Shown: positions 39,531 to 50,578 of the stretch, one piece after another
How positions within the stretch are numbered: position 1 is the first letter of the stretch
How the letters are laid out: every line of letters starts with the position of its first letter
From: Rotaria socialis
Lineage: Eukaryota; Rotifera; Eurotatoria; Philodinida; Philodinidae
Length of the DNA: 64,000 bases
NCBI GenBank assembly: GCA_905331475.1
Contig: CAJNYU010001832.1
Location: 114,088-178,087 of the forward strand
Direction: 5' to 3'
Notes under the pieces: model-generated
Database searches by the model: none
What the model saw: only the letters and a program-made list of their open reading frames with translations
Told to the model about the DNA's origin: nothing
Translations under genes and position numbers: made by a program

Positions 39531-42165
39531 ATGATTCAGAATAATGCCAGTAGTAGTTATCAATTGAACAGTTTTAATCAGAGTGATTCAGCGGTTGCAA
39601 TGTTAAATGACAGTTTAATTCGCATTGAAATAACTGAATTTATACAAAAAGTAAATTTTTGGATAACAATCATGGAAATTGTTATGGTTATATGTGGAAT
39701 ACTTGGTAATGGGCTTGCACTTATTGTTATCAATCGTCGTTCATTACGTGACACATCATCAAGTGTATTTATTACATATTTAGCAATATTTGATATATTA
39801 GTTCTTGCTGTTCATATTACAAATTTAGCAATATCATATTATATACAATCATACATATTACATTGTTTTTTTGCTTATTTAACCGATCTTGTCACATTTT
39901 GCAGTGTTTGGATTATGGTTATAATGACATTGGAACGTTGTGTTGCTGTACATTCACCATTTTTAGCCAAACGTTTTTGCACTACAGAACGTGCACGTTA
40001 TTCAATATATATTCTTATAGTTTTATCAATTATTTTATTTTCATCAACATTCCCAACTATATTTATCGTAGATACATTTCAACAAAAATGTATGGTTCGT
40101 CCTCGCTATCAAAAAATAATACGTATTATAAAACCAACAATATTTTACTTTGTGCCTGATATTCTTTTACTAGCAAATATATTTGTTATCTACGAATTAT
40201 TTATGGCTAAACGACAGCGTACAAAAACATCAATGAATCCTGACAATGCTATCCATCGATTGAATGCTACGTCATTTAATAGAAAACAACAACAATTAAC
40301 AGTCATGCTCGTTACAGTTTCATTAAGTTTCTATTTTTTTACAACACCAGCTATTATTGATTATATTCGTCAGATGAATCCACCAAAACATCATGATGTA
40401 AAACGACTTAAATTACGTTTTTTATTGACGAATTTGTCTGTTCTGTGGCTTCAAATGAGTTCAGCGGTATGTAATTGATAGAACAAGAAAAGAAAAAGAA
40501 ATCGGCAGGAGTGTATAAAAATTATTCTTCAGCGATTTTTATTTTAAGTTTATTGATAGATCCTGAAACGCAGAATTTCACGAAGAATCAATCTATTTTT
40601 TAGAAAATTTCGACGTAGCATAGTGAATAGTAACTATTTAATAAAACTGTGTTATTCATCAATCGGAGAACCAATCGTGCACTTTGTTTCGAAATGAAAT
40701 ATTTAGAGTAAAATAAACATGTCAAACAACTATCGATCTCATAATCGAACGGATAGTTAAAGTGTTGCTAAGTAAGAATGGAAAGTTCGATACGAGTCAA
40801 CGAAAAAACAAAATGCACAGAATTCTCCTATCACTGCTTTCACTTGTGTTCATTATTTTTGAAGTATCTCAAGAAGCCTATTTGCGTTACGTATAGAGAG
40901 AGACCGATGTCTTTTTTTTTATATCTTACCCATTTTTTAATAGACTGTAATAGAAAAAAAAATCGAATTCAGGTCAAACATGATAAAATATTTGATACTT
41001 GCATATAAAATTGGATCAATTTCGATGCACGTCAAAGGTTGTGTGAGTCAATTTTTCTTGAAAACTTCAATTGAGATTTTCATCTGAGTGCTGTCAAAAA
41101 AGGAATTGGATGTCAACATTTTGATGGCTAATTTGTATGCTCTTGTGTCATCCAATGTCTTTTTTTGCGTTTTCAAACTGTGATCGCCTGTCTAAAACAT
41201 TTACTAATTAAATTCATTTTTATTTGACGGATCTCGAGGGTAATTCCAGCTAAATTTATCGACAAAAATGTCTACAGAAGAGCTTACAAATATAAGCAAA
41301 TCGATTCAAAACTGTTATATTGAGTTCAAATATTACATTCATCTTGTCCCTATGCAGTCCTATAAAAGACTAGAATCATGTAGAAAATTGAGTAGTATCT
41401 GCAAATCAATAGTCAATAGAGACGATAGTATAACTATGCAATTTTCATACATATTTGGAAAAATATAAACAACATTAGGCAACAACATTTTCACTGCTGA
41501 AGTTGAAATTTCTACCATAGATAGATGATTTTATAAATAATTGATGTACTTTGTTTTCTATGAGAAATTTATGAGAATGGAAAGATTGACATGAATTATT
41601 TTTGTATGTACGAGTCATCTATTTCCGGCCAATCATGAGAATATCAATAAGTTGAACAAAAGCTGGTTTTCGAGCATTCAAGTCTCGTTAATTTTCCTCA
41701 ACAAATAATTCTTGATGAAATTCTGCTTTCAATGAATCTTGAATGAAGATGATCATTATTGGCTTGTGTTCTGTTGTTTCATGGTTGGCAATTTATTTTC
41801 TTTTAATTTAGACGAACTTTTTATTTTATTGTTTGGCTGGTTCAAAATTTCGCGCAGCGTGCATAGATACATTCAGTGATATCTATGATTTTCTGGAAAT
41901 GAAATCAAGTAATCAAGAAGTTCGATTGCGACGACGACGAAAACGACAAACTAAAAATGATACTTATTTAAGTTCAAATATCAACCAAGATCATCGTAAT
42001 CAGCTGGGAAATGGTCGCAATAGACAACGATCAACTTCGATGACGCAGACATGTGTATTCCAACTGAATGATTTATCCAAACAGCCTAGTAATGAAACAA
42101 TGGCCAGCATACAATTGAACAGTAGACGACCATCGACAGTTGCATTCAATGGAGATGACGCTTAA
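39531..42165 (+). CDS. Class A (rhodopsin-like) G-protein-coupled receptor
   Basis: Two exons, 39531-40466 and 41812-42165, separated by a 1345-base intron, give 429 aa. The Asn-rich N-terminus has potential N-glycosylation sites. TM1 carries GILGNGLALIVI (the conserved GN). TM3 ends in LERCVAVHSP, with ERC in place of DRY. Disulfide candidates are the TM3-start cysteine (ILHCFF) and an ECL2 cysteine (QQKCMV). TM7 is completed across the intron as SSATNFLFYCLAGSKFR, where NFLFY stands for NPxxY; the Pro is missing. The basic tail contains RRRRKR. The layout resembles protostome neuropeptide (FMRFamide-type) receptors, but the ligand cannot be inferred. The intron holds no recognisable second gene. 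Confidence 0.88.
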
Positions 42166-44080
42166 TAGATGTATATAAATATGAAATAAAATAAAATAAA
42201 AAAAGATTTTAAATGGTGGCTGTTCTTCAAGACAATCATTTGAACATGACCAGATCTTTTACATATATAGCTACACGAAACGATTCTCTTGTCACTGAAA
42301 CTAATCCTATAAACTCAAGTACGTCTTTTTCAACATTATAAAAGCAAACAAATCCTTTTTTCTATTACACTTCTTATTGTTTTGCTTTACTTCAAAATTC
42401 GATTCGGAATAGAAAATGATAGAGAGAAGCAAAAAATATAATGCAGACTTTTATTATATCAAATCAAGTATGAAAGGATAAATTTCAAGTATATATTCAT
42501 GTTAACACATTCATTTTTCTGATTAAGTTTGCATTATGGTCACCCATGTGTATATTTAAGCTAATGAAGGGATCTTACAAAATAATTCCTTGATGTGATT
42601 TTAAATTATTATATTCCGGATTTTAGATGTTGCAAAATACAGGAAATGTCAATAATAATTATTATGTTGCAACGATTTGATTGTAAATTAGGATCGTACA
42701 TCTTTTCTTGTGCATGAATTGTTTCTGTCGACTAGTTTCATTTAATAAACGATATTTTATTTCTCCAATTCTATTAATTGTGTATAGATTAAGTAAATTC
42801 CTTCTATAGCATGACTAACGCAAGAAACGTTGGCATAATTTTATTGTTATTAGAATTTCAAACGAACTTTAATTAGCGTTTTCCCATCAAAATATTCCTG
42901 ATTCTTAGCATTTTAAGTTAGAAACATTAAGAGAATGTGGTCACAATTCTAATGACACCCTTAAAATTCTGATGGGAATCCTGACAATCACCTTAGTTTT
43001 CTGGAAAACCTTTTTAATTAAATATTAGAAAAAATGCGGTTCTTAATACAAGACCCCCTGGAAAACTTTTAGGCTGGCACATAATAGAATACCTGGTGTC
43101 TGTTATTGTGGGGGGTGATTTACTTCTTCTGATCTTTTCAATCAAACTAATATAACTCTGCGCAAGATACTACTTGTTTTGCTTTGCCCGGAACTTCTTA
43201 CAAGCACCTTTTTAATCTTCAAAAAGTTTTTGAAAATTTCTTCGTTCACTTAAAATCACTTAACGACACACATGATATTGTACTGTTTTCGAAAGCATAG
43301 GTTTTGGATGGAACTGATCACAAATATTCTTAGCGAACCTTTCGATGTTGTAAAGATCTGTAATTGAACTACCACATTGATCATAGATATATTTTATTTC
43401 GTTAAGTAGGAAGAGAAAGAAACCTATTTCTTGAGAATATTGACCTAAATATATCAGGACGTGTCTATAAAAGCTATCTATTTAAAAGTCAAAAATTAAA
43501 AAAAACACAAAACAGAGCTGAAGCAGTACACACCGAAGACTTTGAGTGTTTCCTTAAACGTTATGCATCGTTTAACAGTGGCATAAACAAATGAAAAATC
43601 AATCGAAGTTCACTATAGCTATGTTATACGTTGGCTGTTAGTCTACAGAACATGCATGTTAAGAAAAGTGCCAAGCGCATCAGAACCCACAGATGCCATT
43701 CAAATCGATCAATAGAACTAAACATGTATTGCAAATGAAGATAACTGTAAAAGATGACGCATTCTTTTTTAACCATATTTTTACAAATTCAACATTTCAG
43801 CACAATGATGTTCTTTTAAAATCATTTTCCCCTATTTTTTTTTCTGGCATCGATAACAATAAAGAGCGACAAAAGAAAAGATCGACGGCAATTCTAAAAA
43901 CAAACAACAAAAGAGGTTTCCTTGTTTGAAACAGATAACAATAACCATGAAGACGAAACTAACAAGAACACACTCAATCACCGTTGACATGACAAGTTAA
44001 AAAAAACGAAAAGAAAAAGCAAAGGAGCATCGCACGTCGAGTAACCAAATATATTTGATTTGTTTATAATGTTTATTTAT
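42166..44080. other. Convergent intergenic region
   Basis: Lies between the 3' ends of the GPCR and the minus-strand SSR2 gene. No gene is recognised. The stretch at about 42900-43150 is somewhat less AT-rich and contains a near-repeated ATTCTGATGGGAATCCTGA / AAATATTCCTGATT motif, but no element boundaries. Confidence 0.5.
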
Positions 44081-45363
44081 CTATTGAGCTTTTTTTGTTT
44101 GTTTATCTTTCGATAATAATGATTCGTATTTGCTCTTGCTTTTAAACCAAAGAAAAAATGGAAAAACAATACATGGACTTGCCATAGCAGTAAAAAGAAC
44201 CCAATCAATCTAAATAGATAGAAAACATTATTTTTTCTTATACAAAACAAAAAAAAACGAAATAAGAATACTCACAATGTGTGATGAAAATCGGCGATCA
44301 TATTCACGTGCTGTCATTATGTAAACATCACCAATTTCCGATGAATAGGTTTTCTAAAACAGAAATAAATGAAATATAATGTGCAGTTTTGGCATTGATT
44401 GTAAAAATAATCTGAAAACGGGATTCTATAGTACTTCAATCAAATGTCAGAAATACATATATTACTAAACCTAACCGTATGATGGCTCATTTTATTTTTC
44501 GAAACACTGATCAGTCAATTTTGCAGAAAAATATTATTGCATACTTTAAATAATAAAAACGGTATATTCAAATTATACTATAGAATCTCTCTTAAACATA
44601 TCTTCTTTGTTGTGTTGATATTTATCATTCGGAATAAACTATCTCGGCAGCATTTTTCTAACAGAAATTGAATTTTTTCAAAAACTGTAAATAATGTGTA
44701 AGTATTTTATTTTTTTATTATCGCGGGACTATTATCTGCGGGTTACTACTTCAAGCAAAAAGAAATCTTTCTCTCTCATTGTCATCAAACTGAACTGTAC
44801 TATTTATTGAATCAAACATATCTGCTGTTTCAATTTCAAATAATCACAAAATATGATCTCCTTACTTGGACTTCAGTATTTTTTTCACTCTTTTGATACG
44901 TAACAGTAGCACGCGAACTATTACTGATACCACTTTGTTTTGGCTTAAGAACAACAACATGAGTTAAATTAGATCCGCTAGAAAGAAAACAAAGCAAGCC
45001 TCTATATAAATGTAAATATTAATATGAGACTTACGCATTAATTCGTTCCCATTTTGGTGTCAGTGTACCGACAAGTATGTCGTATTTTTCAAATGGATAA
45101 CTGAGCACGTCATTCAAATTAACATTGAAAATTGTTCTAAAAGAGTTGAAATGAAGAAAAAAAAACGAATAATTCTTACAATATTCTTACGTTGGACCAG
45201 AGTTGTATAATCCGTATTTAACAGTTAAATCTTTGTCTTGCACGATAAATCGATTAACTGTTTGTTTTGTAACAAATAGAAATGATTCTTCGTCATCTGT
45301 TTGACTGAGTACAACAGATATTAATGCAAGTAAAATCAATTGCGTTTTAATAAACATCTTCAT
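44081..45363 (-). CDS. SSR2: Translocon-associated protein subunit beta
   Basis: Five minus-strand exons: 45191-45363, 45035-45136, 44866-44977, 44276-44353 and 44081-44209, giving 197 aa (vertebrate forms are near 183). A signal peptide (about 1-20, FIKTQLILLALISVVLSQ) is followed by the lumenal immunoglobulin-like domain (VNRFIVQDKDLTVKYGLYNS; TPKWERINAGSNLTHVVVL with an N-glycosylation sequon). The conserved REYDRRFSSHIIDW precedes one transmembrane segment (about 155-178) and a Lys-rich cytosolic tail ending KKAQ. It is part of the TRAP complex beside the Sec61 channel in the ER membrane. It is transcribed divergently from the nuclear receptor at 45774. An AG acceptor with a strong pyrimidine tract lies four bases before the ATG. 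Confidence 0.93.
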
Positions 45364-45773
45364 CGATCTTTGAAAAAAAAGTGAATATACGAGTAATGTT
45401 ATCGGTTTACTCTAACATTTCTACCACCACGTAAACGAATCGAAGTAACCAATACTAATCAATGGCAAAGTAAAGTCAAATTGTTATGTAAAATTATTTT
45501 AAGAAAACGTAATAAATTCATTAAACATACAAATTTGTTCAAAGACAAACTCAAATTCTCATTTATATCATCAAAAAGATGTCACTATTTGCATTAAACT
45601 ACTTGAAGTCATAAAATTATGATCGCTACATTCAATGCTATTTGACAAAACGATAGTATCGTTCATACCGATCAGCACCATAAAATAAAAATATTGCTTA
45701 GCAAAATCCACTTTCATGTTTAACAAAATCACAGGGTCTTTGTATTAATTCCAAAACATAAAATTCGTCATAA
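45364..45773. promoter_or_regulatory. 410-bp divergent promoter region (SSR2 / nuclear receptor)
   Basis: The two genes start back to back, so this stretch must contain both promoters. On the minus strand, a T8-containing tract ending CAAAG at 45368-45369 stands immediately before the SSR2 ATG and is a candidate spliced-leader acceptor. No TATA or initiator motif can be assigned. Confidence 0.5.
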
Positions 45774-46820
45774 ATGAATAATTTATCAGCTGCTAATAAA
45801 AAATCATCCGTTCATCAGCAAGGTTATATTTGTACAGTATGTGATGCACCAGCCACAGGTTTTAATTTTTCTGTGAGAACATGTATGTGTTGTAAAGCTT
45901 TTTTTCGTCGTAATGCATTATATGGCTTAGAGTCATTACAATGTCGATATGCAACTGATAATTGTATTATTAATATGAAAACACGTCGCGATTGTTCTTA
46001 TTGTCGTCTGAAAAAATGCTTTCAAGCTGGAATGAAAAAAGAATCAATATTAAGTGAAGAATTTAAACGTCTAAAACGTGCAAGAATCCATGAAAATCGA
46101 ACAATGCCATCTCATGTAGTTCAGCTGAATGATTCATTAGATCATAGACAAGAACTTCGATTAGAAACACACGATTGGAATAATATTAAAAGAATTCATA
46201 ATAAATATGAAGAATACTGTTATTTACCATTATTATCATTTGAAAAAAATGAATATGCATCACTGTGTCAACAACCAATTAAATCAAGAATTAAGATACA
46301 ACATTATATTCGATATTATCAAAAATATGAAACATCATTAATCAATTTTTTAAAAAGTTTACCCGAAATAAAACAATTATCCGATGATCAACAAAATGCA
46401 TTAATTAAACATAATGTGACATTTTTAGTTCGAATTAGTATGATTGAAACAGTAGATAATCAATTACCAATATGGCCTGCGATTAATTTATTACTTCAGA
46501 TATTATTTGGACAGTCACTAATTGAAGAAGCTGATACTTTATTTCATACATGGAAAGAGTACGTCAATGATTCAACATGTATTCGATTATTATTAGTAGT
46601 TTTACTTTTTTCAACCTGTAATAAATATACTGGATTGCTGGATACATTACATATATATAAAATTCAAGAAAAATATACGAATTTACTGTGGTTATATTTA
46701 TTAGATCATTATGGTGAATTAGTAGCATTTAACAAGTTTTCAACAATGATTTATTATTGTTTGCGTCTAGTGACACTAAGTCACATGGCTGAATTAAAAA
46801 AGCAAGACATGCAATTGTAA
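45774..46820 (+). CDS. Divergent nuclear receptor, intronless
   Basis: A single 348-codon open frame. The DNA-binding domain has first-finger cysteines C20, C23, C37 and C40 with P-box TCMCCKAFFRR, and second-finger cysteines C57, C64, C74 and C77, one residue longer than the usual C-x5-C spacing, followed by RLKKCFQAGMKKESI. A hinge of about 70 residues leads to a short, helical ligand-binding-like region (about 175-345) that I cannot place in a named subfamily and that lacks an evident AF-2 motif. CKAFFRR is common in lineage-expanded invertebrate receptors. The lack of introns next to intron-rich neighbours suggests a retrocopy or intron loss. It is first in a close head-to-tail cluster: TMEM168 starts 104 bases after its stop. 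Confidence 0.85.
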   Translation: MNNLSAANKKSSVHQQGYICTVCDAPATGFNFSVRTCMCCKAFFRRNALYGLESLQCRYATDNCIINMKTRRDCSYCRLKKCFQAGMKKESILSEEFKRLKRARIHENRTMPSHVVQLNDSLDHRQELRLETHDWNNIKRIHNKYEEYCYLPLLSFEKNEYASLCQQPIKSRIKIQHYIRYYQKYETSLINFLKSLPEIKQLSDDQQNALIKHNVTFLVRISMIETVDNQLPIWPAINLLLQILFGQSLIEEADTLFHTWKEYVNDSTCIRLLLVVLLFSTCNKYTGLLDTLHIYKIQEKYTNLLWLYLLDHYGELVAFNKFSTMIYYCLRLVTLSHMAELKKQDMQL

Positions 46821-46922
46821 AAAGTTTTTTCTTCCATTAAAGTAACTAAATAAAAATTACACGGCTGAGAAATGATTACATAATACATATATGACAATAA
46901 GTCGATTTTTGTATCTATTTTT

Positions 46923-46924
46923 AG
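46923..46924 (+). promoter_or_regulatory. AG acceptor abutting the TMEM168 start codon
   Basis: TATTTTTAG is followed directly by the ATG at 46925, only 104 bases after the previous stop. Splicing from the receptor frame does not keep the TMEM168 frame from the donor I tested (near 46819), so a spliced-leader acceptor for a downstream operon gene is the better explanation. Confidence 0.5.
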
Positions 46925-49900
46925 ATGCAAACAAGAAGTATTGATCGACTTCTTTTATGCATATCAAATTGTCTTATTTTTTTCGCTTGTTTACACGATT
47001 TATTCGTTGTCAAATATCGTACTGATATTCATTTAATATCACGTTGGATATTAATTGCTGTTGTCATATTCTACATAATATTGTTTTTCTTAACTCGTGT
47101 ATCATCCTATTTATTTTCAAAAACATTTATATTTTCAACATCATTTCTTCTATCATTATGTTTATCATTGTCAACATTTACATTAATAACAAATACAGTA
47201 TCATCGACAACAAATTTTGTTTTATTTAATTTTTTATTAATCTTATCAATAATATGTTCATTCCTATCAAATCTAATACGTTTATTAAATAATACAACAT
47301 TTTATTTTATTCATTATAATGAATTAGCTGAATTCATAGGCTACTGTTTTGGTTTATATATAACAGTTCAATCAATATCCGTTTATTATTTATTATTATC
47401 ATTGTTTTTATTAATAATAACATTGCGTTTACGCGCATTTCATGGTTTCATACTTTTATTATTCAATTTAGGATATTTTTACAATTATTATACACCATAT
47501 TCTTATATAGCTTGCTTTTGCTTTCTTTTACGTTTAATTGGAAGACCTATTATTGAACTTTATTTTATTTCTTTAACATCACTTGAACGTTGGATTTTAT
47601 TGTTACATTTATCAAGCTCATATCGAGTTTTATTTCAACGTTTTATGATATTGATCTATTGTTTATTACCATTACATAGTATTTATATTATTGGACAAAC
47701 AGTTCGTTTTCATAATGAATGGTTTATAATTGTACCATTATTTATCATTAGTATAGGAATATGGTTTATATTTCGTTCGCTAACATGTAGTTTACTTTGG
47801 ATGTTATCCAACAAATTAATTGATTGTTATTTAACTATGACTCAAGCGAATAATGCCGATGAACATCATAAAATTTCATTTACGAAATTAATGGCATCAA
47901 GAGGTATAACTGAAGTTTTCCCTCAAAAAACAAAAGAAATGTATTAACATTTTTCTTTTTATTAAGGTATTCGATATTTTGGTCTTATTGCTTGGCCAAT
48001 GCTTGTATGTTCAACAATATTAACATGTTTCATTAGTTTATTACATTATGATACATGTACAACTTATTCTCTTGTATTATTTCTTTTAACAATCGATTTT
48101 GAATGCTTGGTCTTGGCACTTGTCAAGCAGTTAACATCAATTGTTGGTGGATCATGCGTTGGTTATGCATTAGTTGAACCGGCCGTTGAGTAAGTAGTTT
48201 CTTTCTTCTATAATAAAGCAATGGCCGTTAAAGTTGATGTAAATGCTAGTTTGACAAGAAATAAATGCAATACGGCGTGTATCCATTGAGTAGTGAATCA
48301 AAGGTTAATGAATGATGAAAATTTAAATTTTTGATTAAAATTGAGAGAATTGTTTAAAATAAACAATGATTAAATCAACATACAAAATACAGGCGTTTCA
48401 ACTATTTTCACTAAAAATACAGATTTATTTCCAAGCGAAAGATTTCAATGAAACTTTTAATTATCAATGAAAATATTGACAGCAACAGATTCTTAACGGT
48501 TTTTTTAGTTGTTTTTCTAGTATATAAGACATTTTATTTATGGATAAAATAAGTATAAGACTTTAAATTGATATGTTTTCTTTTTCACTAACTATTAATA
48601 TCTTCATAATCTTGTCCTATTAATAATCGTTACATGTCAACATGTGTAATTGAATAAATATTGATATTACAAAACGATTTGTTTTTTCAACCAATTTATT
48701 AAATGATAATAACTCTTGTATACTCATTCGTTCGAAGAAGATATTTAAAAAAAAAGGTACTCAAATCTAAAACGGTTTCTATAACATATCAAAGTTCCAT
48801 ACACCTAAAAGCTGTTTGACTTTCAATCTTTCTTTAGTATTGTTGCAGTATAAACATTGAGCAATTCATTCTGATTCTAAGTGAAAGTTGGTTAACTGTA
48901 TATCATATTAGAAAAATCAAACCTATAGTTTCTATGTAGAAAATAAATCAACTAAGAAAATTCTAAAGGCAATTCATTTTTTTTAGTGATAAAAAAGTAA
49001 ATCTTGATAGAATAAACTGTTATGAAATGTTTTCTTCAAAGTAGAGATAGTAATACACTGGGAATATGATATTAATGAAAACAGTGTAGATGAGTACAAG
49101 AATTAAAAGCTTCATTTTTATCACGCGATTAATTATTATTCATTTTTGAAAGATACGATTTTAGAGATATTTTGAATTATAGAGCGAGAGATTGGAAAAC
49201 AGACGGACTCTTGGTCGAAAAATTTGGATTAAGGTATTTGATTTTTTTTCCTATTGGAAAGCACTGGCTTTCTTCTTGAGCTTTCTCTAATTGGCTCCTA
49301 CGTATTTAACACACTTGACTCTAATACGAATTATACTCAAAAAGAATTTATATTATTCTTTTTTATTCTTTTTAGAACTCGTGATAATGGACTATTTTCT
49401 GGCAGGTAAAAATAAAATTTTTGCTTTTCAATAGAATATTCTTAAATTTCTATCAAAATATAAATAGTAGAAACGTCCAGATTCTTTCTCAACAAGACGC
49501 TTATGAAAGCAGCCAACGTTGCACAAATATACTTAACGGCCTTGAACGGCTCATGGCAAATAATTTAATTGATATTTTTGGTTGTGATTATTCGTCGTCC
49601 GGCGTAAGCATGAATTTTATTGATAATAAATTAAAAACATTTTTTGCACGCCGTATGGATGATGGTCGACATTATGATACATATTTTTTTTATTTTTCTG
49701 GTCCAACGTGCGATAATGGAGATATAGTTTTAGCCGGTAAAGAGATCACATCATTTTTTTGTTAAAAATTAAAATCTTCTTCTTATTTTATTTAGATAAT
49801 CAAAAAATAACATTGAATCTTCTTTTTCAATGGTGGTGTGAGAATGAATCATCATCATCATCGAGACTTATTCTTGTTTTTGATACATATCATTCACATA

Positions 49901-50382
49901 AATGGTTAAAACAAATACGTTGTCAAACATTTAATAACACATGTAAACCAAGTGTTTACATTGTTTTACAAACATTTAATCAACAAAAGAAAATGCCAAA
50001 ATTAATTGAATTAGGCCAAGTACATTTAGGTATTTTTACAGAAATATGGCTTAAATTAAATATGACTGATGAAACATCAAAAACAAGTCATGATTCAAAT
50101 GCCTCATGGCGCGCAAATCATCTCGAACCGAAATGTTCATTTTCATATTATTATCCTGAGTTCAATTTTCGTCAACCGACGAATGCTGATGTTGATACTT
50201 ATTTGAATGAACATTTATTTTTGAAGCGACTTCATTTTATTTATCATCTTTTAACATACATTCCATCATTATTTATTTATCCATTTTTATACACATTTAA
50301 TTGTATAAAACGATGGAGATTCCATTTATTAGCACCACGCGTGATTGATACTTATCATGGTTTTAAACTGTTTGTTCGGTGA
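46925..50382 (+). CDS. TMEM168: TMEM168 multi-pass membrane protein
   Basis: Five exons, 46925-47903, 47967-48189, 49376-49405 (30 bases), 49468-49736 and 49796-50382, give 695 aa, close to the vertebrate length. The N-terminal two thirds contain about ten hydrophobic segments. Diagnostic stretches are ELAEFIGYCFGLY, YFISLTSLERW, LMASRGIRYFGLI and GGSCVGYALVEP. The soluble C-terminal part has FGCDYSSSGVSMNFIDNKLK, YDTYFFYFSGPT, LLFQWWCEN, LILVFDTYHSHKWLKQIR and a terminal RVIDTYHGFKLFVR, all matching TMEM168 as I recall it. It is a nuclear or ER membrane protein of poorly known function. The 1186-base intron 2 looks empty. It sits between the receptor and folliculin on the same strand. Confidence 0.9.
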
Positions 50383-50510
50383 TTTCAAATAATTCATTTC
50401 GTTGAATATTGCTGTCTTTGTTTGTTTTCACTAAATATTTAGAAACAGTGATGAATCTCAAATAAAACAGTTGTTTTTAGCCATAGATTTTTGTGCTTTC
50501 TTTGTTTTTT

Positions 50511-50512
50511 AG
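50511..50512 (+). promoter_or_regulatory. Candidate trans-splice acceptor before folliculin
   Basis: CTTTGTTTTTTAG lies 67 bases before the folliculin ATG and 129 bases after the TMEM168 stop. A second TTTTTAG is at 50474-50480. The strong U tract suits an acceptor in an intercistronic region. Confidence 0.45.
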
Positions 50513-50578
50513 ATAGTACTTATTCGTTTCTGTAATACTTCATGCTTCACATGCTAATATTCATTGTTTAATATTTTT

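Noticed and set aside
46780-46925. Fusion of the nuclear receptor with TMEM168 by splicing
   Set aside because: Using the GT near 46819 with the AG at 46924 puts TMEM168 out of frame, and the receptor has its own stop.
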